Of a DNA stretch of 33,434 nucleotides, positions 15,428-23,676 are shown in pieces. The stretch is from Nocardia xishanensis NBRC 101358 (lineage in GTDB: Bacteria > Actinomycetota > Actinomycetes > Mycobacteriales > Mycobacteriaceae): positions 1 to 33,434 of the forward strand of contig NZ_BDCF01000028.1 of the NCBI RefSeq assembly GCF_001613365.1. The letters are read 5' to 3'. The translations under genes were made by a program, and so were the position numbers. The notes under the pieces are model-generated. The model made no database searches. It had not been told where the DNA came from and saw nothing but the letters and a program-made list of their open reading frames with translations. Every line of letters starts with the position of its first letter. Position 1 is the first letter of the stretch.

Positions 15428-17896
15428 TCAGAGACCGGGTTCGGGCCAGGCCCACTCCGCGACGCACGGTATGTCGGTGCCGTGCTCCCTGGTCCAGGTG
15501 CGCGCCCGCCAGCGCGCGTCGACCATCTCCTGACGCAGCCCCGCGGCCTTCTCGCGCAGGCCGGGAACCCGGTCGATCACATCCATCACGAGGTGGTAGC
15601 GATCCAGGTCGTTGAGCATCACCATGTCGAAAGGCGTTGTGGTGGTTCCTTCCTCCTGGTATCCGCGGACGTGCATCTCGGCGTGGTTGGTGCGCCGGTA
15701 GGTCAGCCGGTGGACCAGCCACGGATAGCCGTGGAAGGCGAAGATCACCGGACGATCCCTGGTGAAGAGGGTGTCGAACTCGCTGTCCGGCAGCCCGTGC
15801 GGATGGGCGTCGGCGGGCAGCAACCGCATCAGGTCGACCACGTTGATCACACGAACGCGCAAGTCAGGCAACCGGTTACGCAGAATCGCCGCGGCGGCGA
15901 GCGTCTCCAGCGTCGGCACGTCGCCCGCGCACGCCAGCACGACATCCGGTGTGCTGCCGACGGTGTCGTTGTTGCCCGCCCAGTCCCAGATGCCGACGCC
16001 GCGCGCGCAGTGCATCGCCGCGTCGGGGACCGACAACCAATCCTCCTGCGGCTGCTTGCCGGCCACCACCACGTTGACGTAGTGCCGGGAGCGCAGGCAG
16101 TGGTCGTAGACCGAGAGCAGCGTGTTGGCGTCCGGCGGCAGGTAGACCCGGACGATCTCGGGCTTCTTGTTCAGCACCACGTCGAGGAAGCCTGGATCCT
16201 GATGGGTGAACCCGTTGTGATCCTGCCGCCAGACGTGCGAGGACAGCAGATAGTTCAAGCTGGCGATGGGCCGCCGCCACGGCACCTCCGCGCTGGCGTC
16301 CAGCCACTTGGCGTGCTGGTTGAACATCGCGTCGACGATGTGAATGAAGGCCTCGTAGCAGGTGAACACGCCGTGCCTGCCAGTCAGCAGATACCCCTCC
16401 AGCAGGCCCTGGCACATGTGCTCGGAGAGCACCTCGATCACCCGGCCCTTGCGGTCGAGCCCGACGTCGTACTCGCCGATCTCCGCCTGCCAGTCGCGTC
16501 CGGTGACCTCGAGGATGTCCTGGAGCCGGTTGCTGGCCAGCTCGTCGGGCGCGAAGGTCAGGAAGTTGTCCGGATTGCGGCGGGTCACCTCGCGCAGCCA
16601 GCCGCCGAGCACCCGGGTGGCCTCGTGTTTCGTGTCGCCGGGCGCGTCCACCTCGACGCCGAATTCCCGCCAGTCCGGCAGGCGCAGATCGCGAACGAGC
16701 ATACCGCCGTTGGCTACCGGGTTCGCGCTCATCCGGCGATCGCCCTCCGGCACCTGCTCGAGCAGTTCCGGCGACGGGCGGCCCTCGGCGTCGAACAGTT
16801 CCTCCGGCCGGTAGGAGCGCAGCCATTGCTCCAGCACCTCGCGGTGCGAATCGTTGCCGCGCGCGGCGGGCAGCGGTACCTGGTGCGCGCGGAAGGTGCC
16901 CTCGACCGGGTCGCCGTCGACGACCGGTGGACACGTCCAGCCCTTCGGGGTGCGCAACACGATCATCGGCCAGCTGACCGGTCCGCCGTCGGCGCCCGTC
17001 CTGGCGGCCTGCTGGATGCGCTCGATCCGGTCGAGGCAGCCGTCCATCGCGCGGGCCATCGCCTGGTGCACCGTCGCCGGGTCGTCGCCGGCGACCACGA
17101 TCGGCTGGTAGCCGCAGCCTCGCAGCAGTTCCACCAGCTCGTTCTCCGGAATCCTCGCCAGAATGGTCGGATTGGCGATCTTGTACTGGTTGAGCGCGAG
17201 GATCGGCAGCACGGCGCCGTCGCGGCCCGGGTTGATGAACTTGTTGGCGTGCCAGCTGGTCGCGAGCGGGCCGGTCTCGGCCTCGCCGTCGCCGACCACG
17301 CAGAAGACCGTCAGGTCCGGATTGTCCAGCGCCGCGCCGTACGCGTGCAGCAGGGAGTAGCCCAGCTCGCCGCCCTCGTGAAAGGAGCCGGGCGTCTCGG
17401 GTGCGCAGTGACTCGGCACGCCGCCGGGAAAGGAGAACTGGGCGAACAGCGCGCCCATGCCCTCGGCATCGCGCGGGATGTGGCTGTACAGCTCGGAATA
17501 AGTGCCTTCCAACCAGGCGCACGCGTTCGGACCGGGTCCGCCGTGCCCTGGCCCCGCGACGAAGACCGCGCTCAACGCGCGCCTGCGGATCGCCCGATTG
17601 GCATGCGCCCACACCAGATTCAGCCCGGGCACCGTGCCGAAGTGGCCGAGCAGTCGCGGCTTGATGTGCTCGGGCCGCAGCGCTTCGCGCAGCAACGGGT
17701 TCTTCATCAGATAGATCTGACCGACGGAGAGGTAGTTCGCCGCGCGCCACCAGGCGTCGATCGCGGTCAGCTCCGCACGATCCAGCGGGCCGGGCGCCTC
17801 GTCCAGCCGATAGGGGCGTGGCGCGATGGAGACGCCCTCTCGTGCGCCGACATTGTCCGCCGAGGTATCGCCCCCGGCACTGGCCATCTGGGTCAT
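15428..17896 (-). CDS. xfp: Xylulose-5-phosphate/fructose-6-phosphate phosphoketolase
   Basis: This thiamine-diphosphate enzyme splits xylulose 5-phosphate (and often fructose 6-phosphate) with phosphate to acetyl phosphate plus an aldose phosphate. The 822-aa length is typical. The N-terminal domain has G-H-G-G-P-G (117-122), and the ThDP-Mg motif begins G-D-G-E-A-E-T-G-P at 202 and ends at Asn222. The middle domain contains S-S-H-V-W-R-Q-D-H-N-G-F-T-H-Q-D-P-G, and the C-terminal domain ends conventionally. The ATG at 17896 has GAGGAG about 9 nt upstream. No acetate kinase or phosphotransacetylase gene is adjacent, so the fate of acetyl phosphate must be decided elsewhere. It is divergent from the FKBP lipoprotein gene. 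Confidence 0.96.
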   Translation of the reverse strand: MTQMASAGGDTSADNVGAREGVSIAPRPYRLDEAPGPLDRAELTAIDAWWRAANYLSVGQIYLMKNPLLREALRPEHIKPRLLGHFGTVPGLNLVWAHANRAIRRRALSAVFVAGPGHGGPGPNACAWLEGTYSELYSHIPRDAEGMGALFAQFSFPGGVPSHCAPETPGSFHEGGELGYSLLHAYGAALDNPDLTVFCVVGDGEAETGPLATSWHANKFINPGRDGAVLPILALNQYKIANPTILARIPENELVELLRGCGYQPIVVAGDDPATVHQAMARAMDGCLDRIERIQQAARTGADGGPVSWPMIVLRTPKGWTCPPVVDGDPVEGTFRAHQVPLPAARGNDSHREVLEQWLRSYRPEELFDAEGRPSPELLEQVPEGDRRMSANPVANGGMLVRDLRLPDWREFGVEVDAPGDTKHEATRVLGGWLREVTRRNPDNFLTFAPDELASNRLQDILEVTGRDWQAEIGEYDVGLDRKGRVIEVLSEHMCQGLLEGYLLTGRHGVFTCYEAFIHIVDAMFNQHAKWLDASAEVPWRRPIASLNYLLSSHVWRQDHNGFTHQDPGFLDVVLNKKPEIVRVYLPPDANTLLSVYDHCLRSRHYVNVVVAGKQPQEDWLSVPDAAMHCARGVGIWDWAGNNDTVGSTPDVVLACAGDVPTLETLAAAAILRNRLPDLRVRVINVVDLMRLLPADAHPHGLPDSEFDTLFTRDRPVIFAFHGYPWLVHRLTYRRTNHAEMHVRGYQEEGTTTTPFDMVMLNDLDRYHLVMDVIDRVPGLREKAAGLRQEMVDARWRARTWTREHGTDIPCVAEWAWPEPGL

Positions 17897-18016
17897 TCGC
17901 CGACTCTCCTCACGGTCGCTGGGAAATCCGCCTCACCGGCGGCATTACCAGTTTCCCTGCGGCGACACCGCGACACGACCGGAAAGCGTCGCTGGGCGCG
18001 CGGGCGCCCGGTGGTC

Positions 18017-18022
18017 TAGGGT
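18017..18022 (+). promoter_or_regulatory. -10 box of the FKBP gene, probably leaderless
   Basis: TAGGGT fits TANNNT and lies 7 nt before the ATG at 18030. No Shine-Dalgarno is present, so the transcript should start at the ATG. Confidence 0.5.
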
Positions 18023-18029
18023 CCGCCGC

Positions 18030-18584
18030 ATGCACACACTCGGCAGGATCATCGGTGTCGGCGCCATCGCCGCGGCCGCGTTCACGCTGGCCGCCTGCGG
18101 CTCCGACGACAAGGACACCGCCGTCACCACCACGACGGCGGGCACCGGCGCCGTCGCCCAGGCGAAGCACGGCCGGGAATGCACCGCCGAGGACATCGGG
18201 GTGACGGGCGGCTTCGGCGAGACGCCGCGGGTGACCATTCCCGGCGACTGCGACCCACCCACGAAACTGATCACCAAGGACTTGGTCGAGGGCAGCGGCC
18301 CCGGCGCGGTGGCCGGACAGCCGCTCACCATGAACTACGTGCTGGTCACCTGGTCGGACAAGAAGAAGCTGGACAGCTCGTTCGACCGCGGCAAGCCCTT
18401 CCAGCTCAACCTGGGCGCAGGGGAGGTCATCCCAGGCTGGGACCAGGGCCTCGTCGGTGTCCAGCAGGGCGCGCGCAGGCTGCTGATCATCCCGCCGAAC
18501 CTGGGCTACGGCGCTGGCAGCGGCGGCATCAAGCCCAACGAGACGCTCGTCTTCGTCACCGACGCCGTCGGCGTCGGCAACTGA
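18030..18584 (+). CDS. FKBP-type peptidyl-prolyl isomerase lipoprotein
   Basis: The 184-aa product has a lipoprotein signal: a short N-terminus with Arg6, a hydrophobic stretch and the lipobox T-L-A-A-C with Cys23. A Thr/Ala linker and then an FKBP domain (about 80-184) follow. The signature G-E-V-I-P-G-W-D-Q-G-L and the loop P-N-L-G-Y-G are present. It is probably anchored outside the cytoplasmic membrane and helps fold exported proteins at proline bonds. The open frame extends back to 17826, but the ATG at 18030 begins the signal peptide and follows a -10 box at 7 nt. It sits upstream of trigger factor, which also contains an FKBP-like domain. Confidence 0.92.
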   Translation: MHTLGRIIGVGAIAAAAFTLAACGSDDKDTAVTTTTAGTGAVAQAKHGRECTAEDIGVTGGFGETPRVTIPGDCDPPTKLITKDLVEGSGPGAVAGQPLTMNYVLVTWSDKKKLDSSFDRGKPFQLNLGAGEVIPGWDQGLVGVQQGARRLLIIPPNLGYGAGSGGIKPNETLVFVTDAVGVGN

Positions 18585-18630
18585 ACGCGGCCGGTCGCGG
18601 CGCCACCGGGGTGCGCCGCGCCGTGACCGA

Positions 18631-18661
18631 TTGCAGGCCGCATCGGCCGGTCAACTAACCT
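18631..18661 (+). promoter_or_regulatory. Candidate promoter of tig
   Basis: TTGCAG (18631-18636) and TAACCT (18656-18661) are 19 nt apart. Transcription would begin near 18668, giving a leader of roughly 70 nt before the GTG of tig. Confidence 0.35.
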
Positions 18662-18735
18662 GGCAGGGATGCGTACGCGCACCCCGCTGGGAGTCGCGCC
18701 TCAACCCGAAGAACAACGAACCAAGGAGCATGTCC

Positions 18736-20097
18736 GTGAAGAGCACCGTCGAGCAGCTGAGCCCGACCCGGGTCCGGATCAATGTCGAGGTGCCCTTCGA
18801 GGAACTGAAGCCGGACTTCGACCGCGCCTACAAGGCTCTCGCCAAGCAGGTCCGCATCCCCGGCTTCCGCCCGGGTAAGGCCCCCGCCAAGCTCCTCGAA
18901 GCCCGCCTCGGCCGCGGCGCCGTCCTCGAGCAGGTCGTCAACGACGTGCTGCCCGGTCGCTACAGCGAGGCCGTCACCACCTCCGAGGTCAAGGTCATCG
19001 GTCAGCCCGACATCGAGATCACCAAGATCGAGGACGGCCAGGAGCTCGCCTTCACCGCCGAGGTCGACGTGCGCCCCGAGATCGACCTGCCGAGCTACGA
19101 GGACATCGAGGTCACCGTCGACGCGTTCAGCATCGGCGACGAGGACATCGAGGAGCAGCTCACCTCGCTGCGTCAGCGCTTCGGCACCCTGACCGGCGTC
19201 GAGCGCGCGGTCGAGAACGGCGACTTCGTCTCGATCGACCTCGCCGCCACCGTCGACGGCCAGGAGGTGGCCGACGCCGCCACCAGCGGCCTGTCCCACG
19301 AGGTCGGCTCCGGCCAGCTCATCGAGGGCCTCGACGAGGCGATCATCGGCCTCTCGGCCGGTGAGTCGAAGGAGTTCACCTCCACGCTGGTCGCGGGCGA
19401 GCACGCGGGCAAGGAGGCCGTCATCACCGTGACGGTGCAGTCGGTGAAGCAGCGCGAGCTGCCCGAGGCCGACGACGAGTTCGCCCAGCTCGCGTCCGAG
19501 TTCGACACCCTCGACGAGCTCAAGGAAGACCTGAAGAGCCGCGTCGAGCGGGTCAAGAAGGTGCAGCAGGCGGGCGAGATCCGCGACAAGGTCCTGGAGA
19601 CCCTGCTGGAGAAGACCGAGGTGCCGCTGCCGGAGAAGGTCGTCCAGGCCGAGATCGACGCCGTGCTGCACGACGCCGTGCACGGCTTCGACCACGACGA
19701 GGACAAGCTCGCCGAAGCGCTCGAGGCCCAGGGCTCCAGCCGCGAGGAGTTCGACAAGGACACCAAGGAAGCCGCCGAGAAGTCGGTGAAGACCCAGCTG
19801 CTGCTCGACGCCATCGCCGAGGCGGAGAACACCCAGGTCGGCCAGGAGGAGCTCACCGAGCGGATCCTGTTCCAGTCGCAGCGCTACGGCCTGTCGCCGG
19901 AACAGTTCATCCAGCAGGTGCAGCAGGCCGGTCAGCTCGGCGCGGTGTTCGCCGACGTGCGCCGCGGCAAGGCGCTGGCCGGTGTGGTCGGCAAGGTGAA
20001 GGTCACCGATTCCGAGGGCAACGCCGTGGATACGGCCGAAATGTTCGGTGCGCCCGCGGATTCCGCCGAGGAGACCGAGGCCGAGAGCGCCGAGTAG
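18736..20097 (+). CDS. tig: Trigger factor
   Basis: Trigger factor is the ribosome-bound chaperone and prolyl isomerase that meets new chains at the exit tunnel. The N-terminal domain carries the ribosome-docking signature G-F-R-P-G-K-A-P. The FKBP-like isomerase domain follows at about 150-240, then the long helical arm domain. The end is an acidic tail rich in Glu and Ala. The GTG at 18736 is preferred: AAGGAG is 7 nt upstream, whereas the ATG at 18730 leaves only 1 nt. This gives M-K-S-T-V-E-Q-L-S-P-T, the usual mycobacterial start, and 453 aa. Its place before clpP1 and clpP2 is conserved in actinobacteria. Confidence 0.97.
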   Translation: MKSTVEQLSPTRVRINVEVPFEELKPDFDRAYKALAKQVRIPGFRPGKAPAKLLEARLGRGAVLEQVVNDVLPGRYSEAVTTSEVKVIGQPDIEITKIEDGQELAFTAEVDVRPEIDLPSYEDIEVTVDAFSIGDEDIEEQLTSLRQRFGTLTGVERAVENGDFVSIDLAATVDGQEVADAATSGLSHEVGSGQLIEGLDEAIIGLSAGESKEFTSTLVAGEHAGKEAVITVTVQSVKQRELPEADDEFAQLASEFDTLDELKEDLKSRVERVKKVQQAGEIRDKVLETLLEKTEVPLPEKVVQAEIDAVLHDAVHGFDHDEDKLAEALEAQGSSREEFDKDTKEAAEKSVKTQLLLDAIAEAENTQVGQEELTERILFQSQRYGLSPEQFIQQVQQAGQLGAVFADVRRGKALAGVVGKVKVTDSEGNAVDTAEMFGAPADSAEETEAESAE

Positions 20098-20148
20098 AAC
20101 TGTGGAAGCGCAGCGTGAGACACGGCCGTATGGTTACGTGATTGCGCT

Positions 20149-20231
20149 GTGAGCGAGCGTAGCGAGTGAACCAGAATCACAGCGCGCCCTCGCGCACAGC
20201 GCTGCTGAGCGTCAGCGAAGTTGCGCTGTGA
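20149..20231 (+). repeat. Single MIRU-like unit between tig and clpP1
   Basis: A unit with a 79-bp period is bounded by two copies of the 15-mer TTGCGCTGTGAGCGA (20142-20156 and 20221-20235). By eye it aligns along its whole length with the 80-bp repeat at 26891-27130: both begin GTGA-CGAGCGT-AGCGAGTGAACCA and both end in GTGA. This copy is oriented with tig; a one-base deletion makes its mini-ORF stop after six codons. Confidence 0.75.
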
Positions 20232-20239
20232 GCGAAGAA

Positions 20240-20269
20240 AGGGCGGTACCGGGAGTTCGGTGCCGCCCT
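20240..20269 (+). terminator. Terminator downstream of tig
   Basis: AGGGCGGTACCG and CGGTGCCGCCCT form a 12-bp stem (one G-U pair) with the 6-nt loop GGAGTT. The partial T-rich stretch GCTTCGTT follows. It should separate tig from clpP1P2 transcription at least in part. Confidence 0.75.
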
Positions 20270-20271
20270 GC

Positions 20272-20295
20272 TTCGTTAATGTTTGTGACAACGAA
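20272..20295 (+). promoter_or_regulatory. Dyad and -10 candidate upstream of clpP1
   Basis: TTCGTT (20272-20277) and AACGAA (20290-20295) form an inverted repeat with a 12-nt spacer. The TANNNT match TAATGT lies at 20277-20282 inside it. Just past the tig terminator and about 90 nt before clpP1, this is a plausible promoter-operator. Confidence 0.3.
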
Positions 20296-20370
20296 CCAGT
20301 GATGGCTGTGTGGCACTCAGCGCTGTTCAGCTTGCAGTGACAAGCCGGTGAGAAGAGAAGGCAGGTATCC

Positions 20371-20985
20371 GTGACAATCAACCAGGCAGGGGTCGTCATG
20401 ACATCCGCGACTGCTGGTCTCAACCTCAGTGATTCGGTGTACGAGCGCCTGCTGCGGGAGCGCATCATCTTCCTCGGCACCCCGGTCGACGACGACATCG
20501 CGAACAAGCTGTGCGCGCAGATCCTGCTGCTCTCGGCGGAGGATCCGACCAAGGACATCGCGCTCTACATCAACTCGCCCGGTGGCTCGGTGACCGCGGG
20601 CATGGCCATCTACGACACCATGCAGTTGTCCGAGTGCGACATCGCGACCTACGGCATGGGCCTGGCCGCCTCGATGGGCCAGTTCCTGCTGACCGCGGGC
20701 ACCAAGGGCAAGCGCTACGCGCTTCCGCACGCGCGCATCATGATGCACCAGCCATCGGCGGGCATCGGCGGTTCGGCCGCCGACATCGCGATCATGGCCG
20801 AGCAGTTCGCCCACACCAAGCGCGAGCTCAACGAGCTCCAGGCGCTGCACACCGGCAAGTCGGTGGAGCAGGTCACCGCCGACGCCGATCGCGACCGCTG
20901 GTTCACGGCGAAGGAAGCCCTCGAGTACGGCTTCATCGACCGCGTGATCAGCCACGCCAGCCAGGCCAACGGCGCAGCCAAGTGA
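20371..20985 (+). CDS. clpP1: ATP-dependent Clp protease proteolytic subunit ClpP1
   Basis: ClpP1 is one of the two ring types that form the actinobacterial ClpP1P2 barrel, fed by ClpX or ClpC. The catalytic triad is Ser101 (G-M-G-L-A-A-S-M-G), His126 (M-M-H-Q-P) and Asp175 (D-R-D-R-W-F), with the usual spacings of 25 and 49 residues. The GTG at 20371 gives 204 aa; the ATG at 20398, with AGGGG upstream, would give 195 aa and is also credible, since the N-terminus is normally removed. clpP2 follows after 72 nt and is probably co-transcribed. Confidence 0.96.
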   Translation: MTINQAGVVMTSATAGLNLSDSVYERLLRERIIFLGTPVDDDIANKLCAQILLLSAEDPTKDIALYINSPGGSVTAGMAIYDTMQLSECDIATYGMGLAASMGQFLLTAGTKGKRYALPHARIMMHQPSAGIGGSAADIAIMAEQFAHTKRELNELQALHTGKSVEQVTADADRDRWFTAKEALEYGFIDRVISHASQANGAAK

Positions 20986-21057
20986 GCGGCGGCCGGATTC
21001 GCTCCGGCCCGTCGCCGTCAGTCAACCGTCGTTGAACACATAGACTTTGGAGACGAA

Positions 21058-21723
21058 ATGGCTCTGATCGACCCACGCGCCGGGCTCTCCGGCATCGCGC
21101 CTGCCTCGCCGCAGTCGCGCTACATCCTGCCTTCGTTCATCGAGCACTCGAGCTTCGGTGTCAAGGAGTCCAACCCGTACAACAAGCTGTTCGAGGAGCG
21201 CATCATCTTCCTCGGCGTGCAGGTCGACGACGCCTCGGCGAACGACATCATGGCGCAGCTGCTGGTGCTGGAATCGCTTGATCCCGACCGCGACATCACG
21301 ATGTACATCAACTCGCCCGGTGGTTCGTTCACCTCGCTGATGGCCATCTACGACACCATGCAGTACGTGCGCGCCGACGTCGCCACGGTCTGCCTCGGCC
21401 AGGCCGCCTCCGCCGCGGCCGTGCTGCTCGCCGCGGGCACCCCCGGCAAGCGGGCCTGCCTGCCCAACGCCCGCGTGCTGATCCACCAGCCTTCGCTGGA
21501 GGGCGGCATCCAGGGTCAGGTCTCGGACCTGGAGATCCAGGCCGCCGAGATCGAGCGCATGCGTCGCCTGATGGAGACCACGCTGGCCCGGCACACCGGC
21601 AAGGACGCGGACACCATCCGCAAGGACACCGACCGCGACAAGATCCTGACGGCCGAGGAGGCCAAGGAGTACGGGATCATCGACACGGTGTTCGACTACC
21701 GCAAGCTCAGCGCGCAGAAGTAG
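21058..21723 (+). CDS. clpP2: ATP-dependent Clp protease proteolytic subunit ClpP2
   Basis: This is the second ring subunit of the ClpP1P2 peptidase, the ring that docks the Clp ATPase in mycobacteria. The 221-aa product has Ser118 (G-Q-A-A-S-A-A), His143 (L-I-H-Q-P-S) and Asp194 (D-R-D-K), spacings of 25 and 51 residues as in mycobacterial ClpP2. The N-terminus (R-Y-I-L-P-S-F-I-E-H-S-S-F-G-V-K) is the type found in ClpP2. GGAG lies 5 nt before the ATG. A strong hairpin follows the stop. Confidence 0.96.
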   Translation: MALIDPRAGLSGIAPASPQSRYILPSFIEHSSFGVKESNPYNKLFEERIIFLGVQVDDASANDIMAQLLVLESLDPDRDITMYINSPGGSFTSLMAIYDTMQYVRADVATVCLGQAASAAAVLLAAGTPGKRACLPNARVLIHQPSLEGGIQGQVSDLEIQAAEIERMRRLMETTLARHTGKDADTIRKDTDRDKILTAEEAKEYGIIDTVFDYRKLSAQK

Positions 21724-22164
21724 AGGCTCTCGCGGGTGGCGCCGAATCCGGCGATCGCTCGCAAGTTGCTGTGCCTCAGGCGAATCCGGCCGGACGGTGT
21801 GCCGACGACACACTGTCCGGTCGCTTCCGCTACGGTGACATCGACCGTTCGCGAGGGTGGCGGGCGGCGCGAACACCATGGCGGTCGGCCGGATGCCGGG
21901 ACCGGCCTCTCACGGGCGGAACGTGTGCCGAACGTGTTTCGATGTCGTGAGAACTCGCACAACCCCGGCGAGAAACATGCTCGAGTTGTCGACCTCCGTC
22001 GCGCACACCGGGTACGGTCGACCTAGGGACCTTTGCTCTCGGTTGACGGCATAGCTCGACCCGCCCGAATTACTCGAAGTGTTCGCGATTACACCCGAGT
22101 TCGGCGGATTGCTGGCAACCTGGACAGACGGTTGCACGCGGACAAGGAAGTAGGGACCCACGAG
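21724..22164. other. Intergenic region between clpP2 and clpX
   Basis: No protein gene is supported in these 441 bp. M. tuberculosis carries two genes at this place (Rv2459 and Rv2458); they are absent here. The region holds the clpP2 terminator and, further right, clpX promoter candidates: TACGGT at 22013-22018 (TANNNT) and TTGACG at 22043-22048 with only a weak -10. The clpX leader would be about 90-140 nt. Confidence 0.5.
21787..21823 (+). terminator. Terminator downstream of clpP2
   Basis: A 15-bp stem with two G-U pairs (core CCGGACGGTGTG / CACACTGTCCGG) and a 7-nt loop lies about 65 nt past the clpP2 stop. It separates clpP1P2 from clpX. Confidence 0.7.
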
Positions 22165-23445
22165 ATGGCGCGCATCGGAGACGGCGGCGATCTGCTGAAG
22201 TGCTCGTTCTGTGGAAAGAGCCAGAAGCAGGTCAAGAAGCTCATTGCGGGACCTGGCGTGTACATCTGTGACGAGTGCATTGATCTATGCAACGAGATCA
22301 TCGAGGAGGAACTCGCCGAGTCCAGCGAGGTCAAACTCGACGAGCTGCCGAAACCGGCCGAGATCCGTGAGTTCCTGGAGAACTACGTGATCGGGCAGGA
22401 CACCGCCAAGCGCACGCTCGCCGTGGCCGTGTACAACCACTACAAGCGTATTCAGGCGGGGGACAAGGGCCGCGACAGCCGCGGCGAGACCGTTGAGCTG
22501 ACCAAGTCGAACATCCTGATGCTCGGTCCCACCGGCTGCGGTAAGACCTACCTGGCGCAGACCCTCGCGAAGATGCTGAACGTGCCGTTCGCCATCGCGG
22601 ACGCCACGGCGCTCACCGAGGCGGGCTACGTCGGCGAGGACGTCGAGAACATCCTGCTGAAGCTGATCCAGGCCGCCGACTACGACGTCAAGAGGGCCGA
22701 GACCGGCATCATCTACATCGACGAGGTCGACAAGATCGCCCGCAAGAGCGAGAACCCTTCGATCACCCGCGACGTCTCAGGTGAAGGCGTGCAGCAGGCG
22801 CTGCTGAAGATCCTGGAGGGTACCCAGGCCAGCGTGCCGCCGCAGGGCGGGCGCAAGCACCCGCACCAGGAGTTCATCCAGATCGACACCACGAATGTGC
22901 TGTTCATCGTCGCGGGCGCGTTCGCGGGCCTGGAGAAGATCATCTCCGACCGCACCGGCCACCGCGGCATCGGCTTCGGCGCCGAGGTGCGCTCCAAGGC
23001 CGAGATCGACACCACCGACCACTTCGCCGAAGTGATGCCGGAGGACCTGATCAAGTTCGGTCTGATCCCGGAGTTCATCGGCCGCCTTCCTGTTGTCGCC
23101 TCGGTGACGAACCTGGACAAGGAGTCGCTGGTCAAGATCCTGTCCGAGCCGAAGAACGCGCTGGTCAAGCAGTACATCCGGCTGTTCGAGATGGACGGCG
23201 TCGAGCTGGAGTTCACCCAGGACGCCCTGGAGGCGATCGCCGACCAGGCCATCCTGCGCGGCACCGGCGCGCGCGGTCTGCGCGCCATCATGGAGGAAGT
23301 CCTGCTGCCGGTGATGTACGACATTCCCAGCCGCGACGACGTCGCCAAGGTGGTCGTGAACGCCGACACGGTCAACGACAATGTGCTGCCGACCATCGTG
23401 CCGCGCAAACAGCAGCGTGCCGAGCGCCGGGAGAAGTCGGCGTAA
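22165..23445 (+). CDS. clpX: ATP-dependent Clp protease ATPase subunit ClpX
   Basis: ClpX is the AAA+ unfoldase that selects substrates and threads them into ClpP. The 426-aa product has an N-terminal C4 zinc-binding domain (Cys13, Cys16, Cys35, Cys38), Walker A G-P-T-G-C-G-K-T, Walker B I-I-Y-I-D-E-V-D-K, and the ClpP-docking I-G-F loop in H-R-G-I-G-F-G-A-E-V. The C-terminal small AAA domain is complete. The frame is open from 22033, but M-A-R-I-G-D-G-G-D-L-L-K-C is the conserved start, with AGGGA 8 nt upstream. Confidence 0.97.
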   Translation: MARIGDGGDLLKCSFCGKSQKQVKKLIAGPGVYICDECIDLCNEIIEEELAESSEVKLDELPKPAEIREFLENYVIGQDTAKRTLAVAVYNHYKRIQAGDKGRDSRGETVELTKSNILMLGPTGCGKTYLAQTLAKMLNVPFAIADATALTEAGYVGEDVENILLKLIQAADYDVKRAETGIIYIDEVDKIARKSENPSITRDVSGEGVQQALLKILEGTQASVPPQGGRKHPHQEFIQIDTTNVLFIVAGAFAGLEKIISDRTGHRGIGFGAEVRSKAEIDTTDHFAEVMPEDLIKFGLIPEFIGRLPVVASVTNLDKESLVKILSEPKNALVKQYIRLFEMDGVELEFTQDALEAIADQAILRGTGARGLRAIMEEVLLPVMYDIPSRDDVAKVVVNADTVNDNVLPTIVPRKQQRAERREKSA

Positions 23446-23460
23446 TTCCGATGTCGTGAT

Positions 23461-23500
23461 CCGGGTCCGTGGGGAATTTCCCGTGGGCCCGGTCTTATTT
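23461..23500 (+). terminator. Terminator downstream of clpX
   Basis: CCGGGTCC (23461-23468) pairs with GGGCCCGG (23485-23492), with an inner GGG/CCC stem, and is followed by the T-rich TCTTATTTT. It begins 15 nt after the clpX stop. Confidence 0.8.
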
Positions 23501-23540
23501 TGGATATGTCCGGATTTTTGAGATTTTCTCGGAATTTCAG

Positions 23541-23566
23541 GTGTATCGGCTCGAGCATTCGGGTAC
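23541..23566 (+). promoter_or_regulatory. SigB-family stress promoter before the STAS gene
   Basis: GTGT, 16 nt, then GGGTAC fits the actinobacterial SigB/SigF-type consensus GNNT-N14-16-GGGTA(C/T). It lies in an intergenic stretch that is AT-rich just upstream. Transcription would start about 100 nt before the STAS gene, a gene class often controlled by such sigma factors. Confidence 0.5.
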
Positions 23567-23676
23567 TCGATGGCCAGGGTTGAGTAGCCAGCCCAGCTCC
23601 GGGGCCTCTGGCGTCCGGCGCGACACATCGCCCGGCGCGGTTCGAGCTGCCGGGGCGCGACGGGACCAGGTTCCTC

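Noticed and set aside
15176..18019. 947-codon open frame on the plus strand opposite xfp
   Set aside because: Antisense shadow; it spans the terminator and a gene boundary, and its translation matches nothing.
20221..20238. CGC-N5-GCG match to the core of the ClgR operator upstream of clpP1
   Set aside because: The match lies in the boundary sequence of the MIRU-like repeat, occurs again at 20145-20155, sits upstream of the tig terminator and lacks the expected flanking bases; the repeat explains it better.
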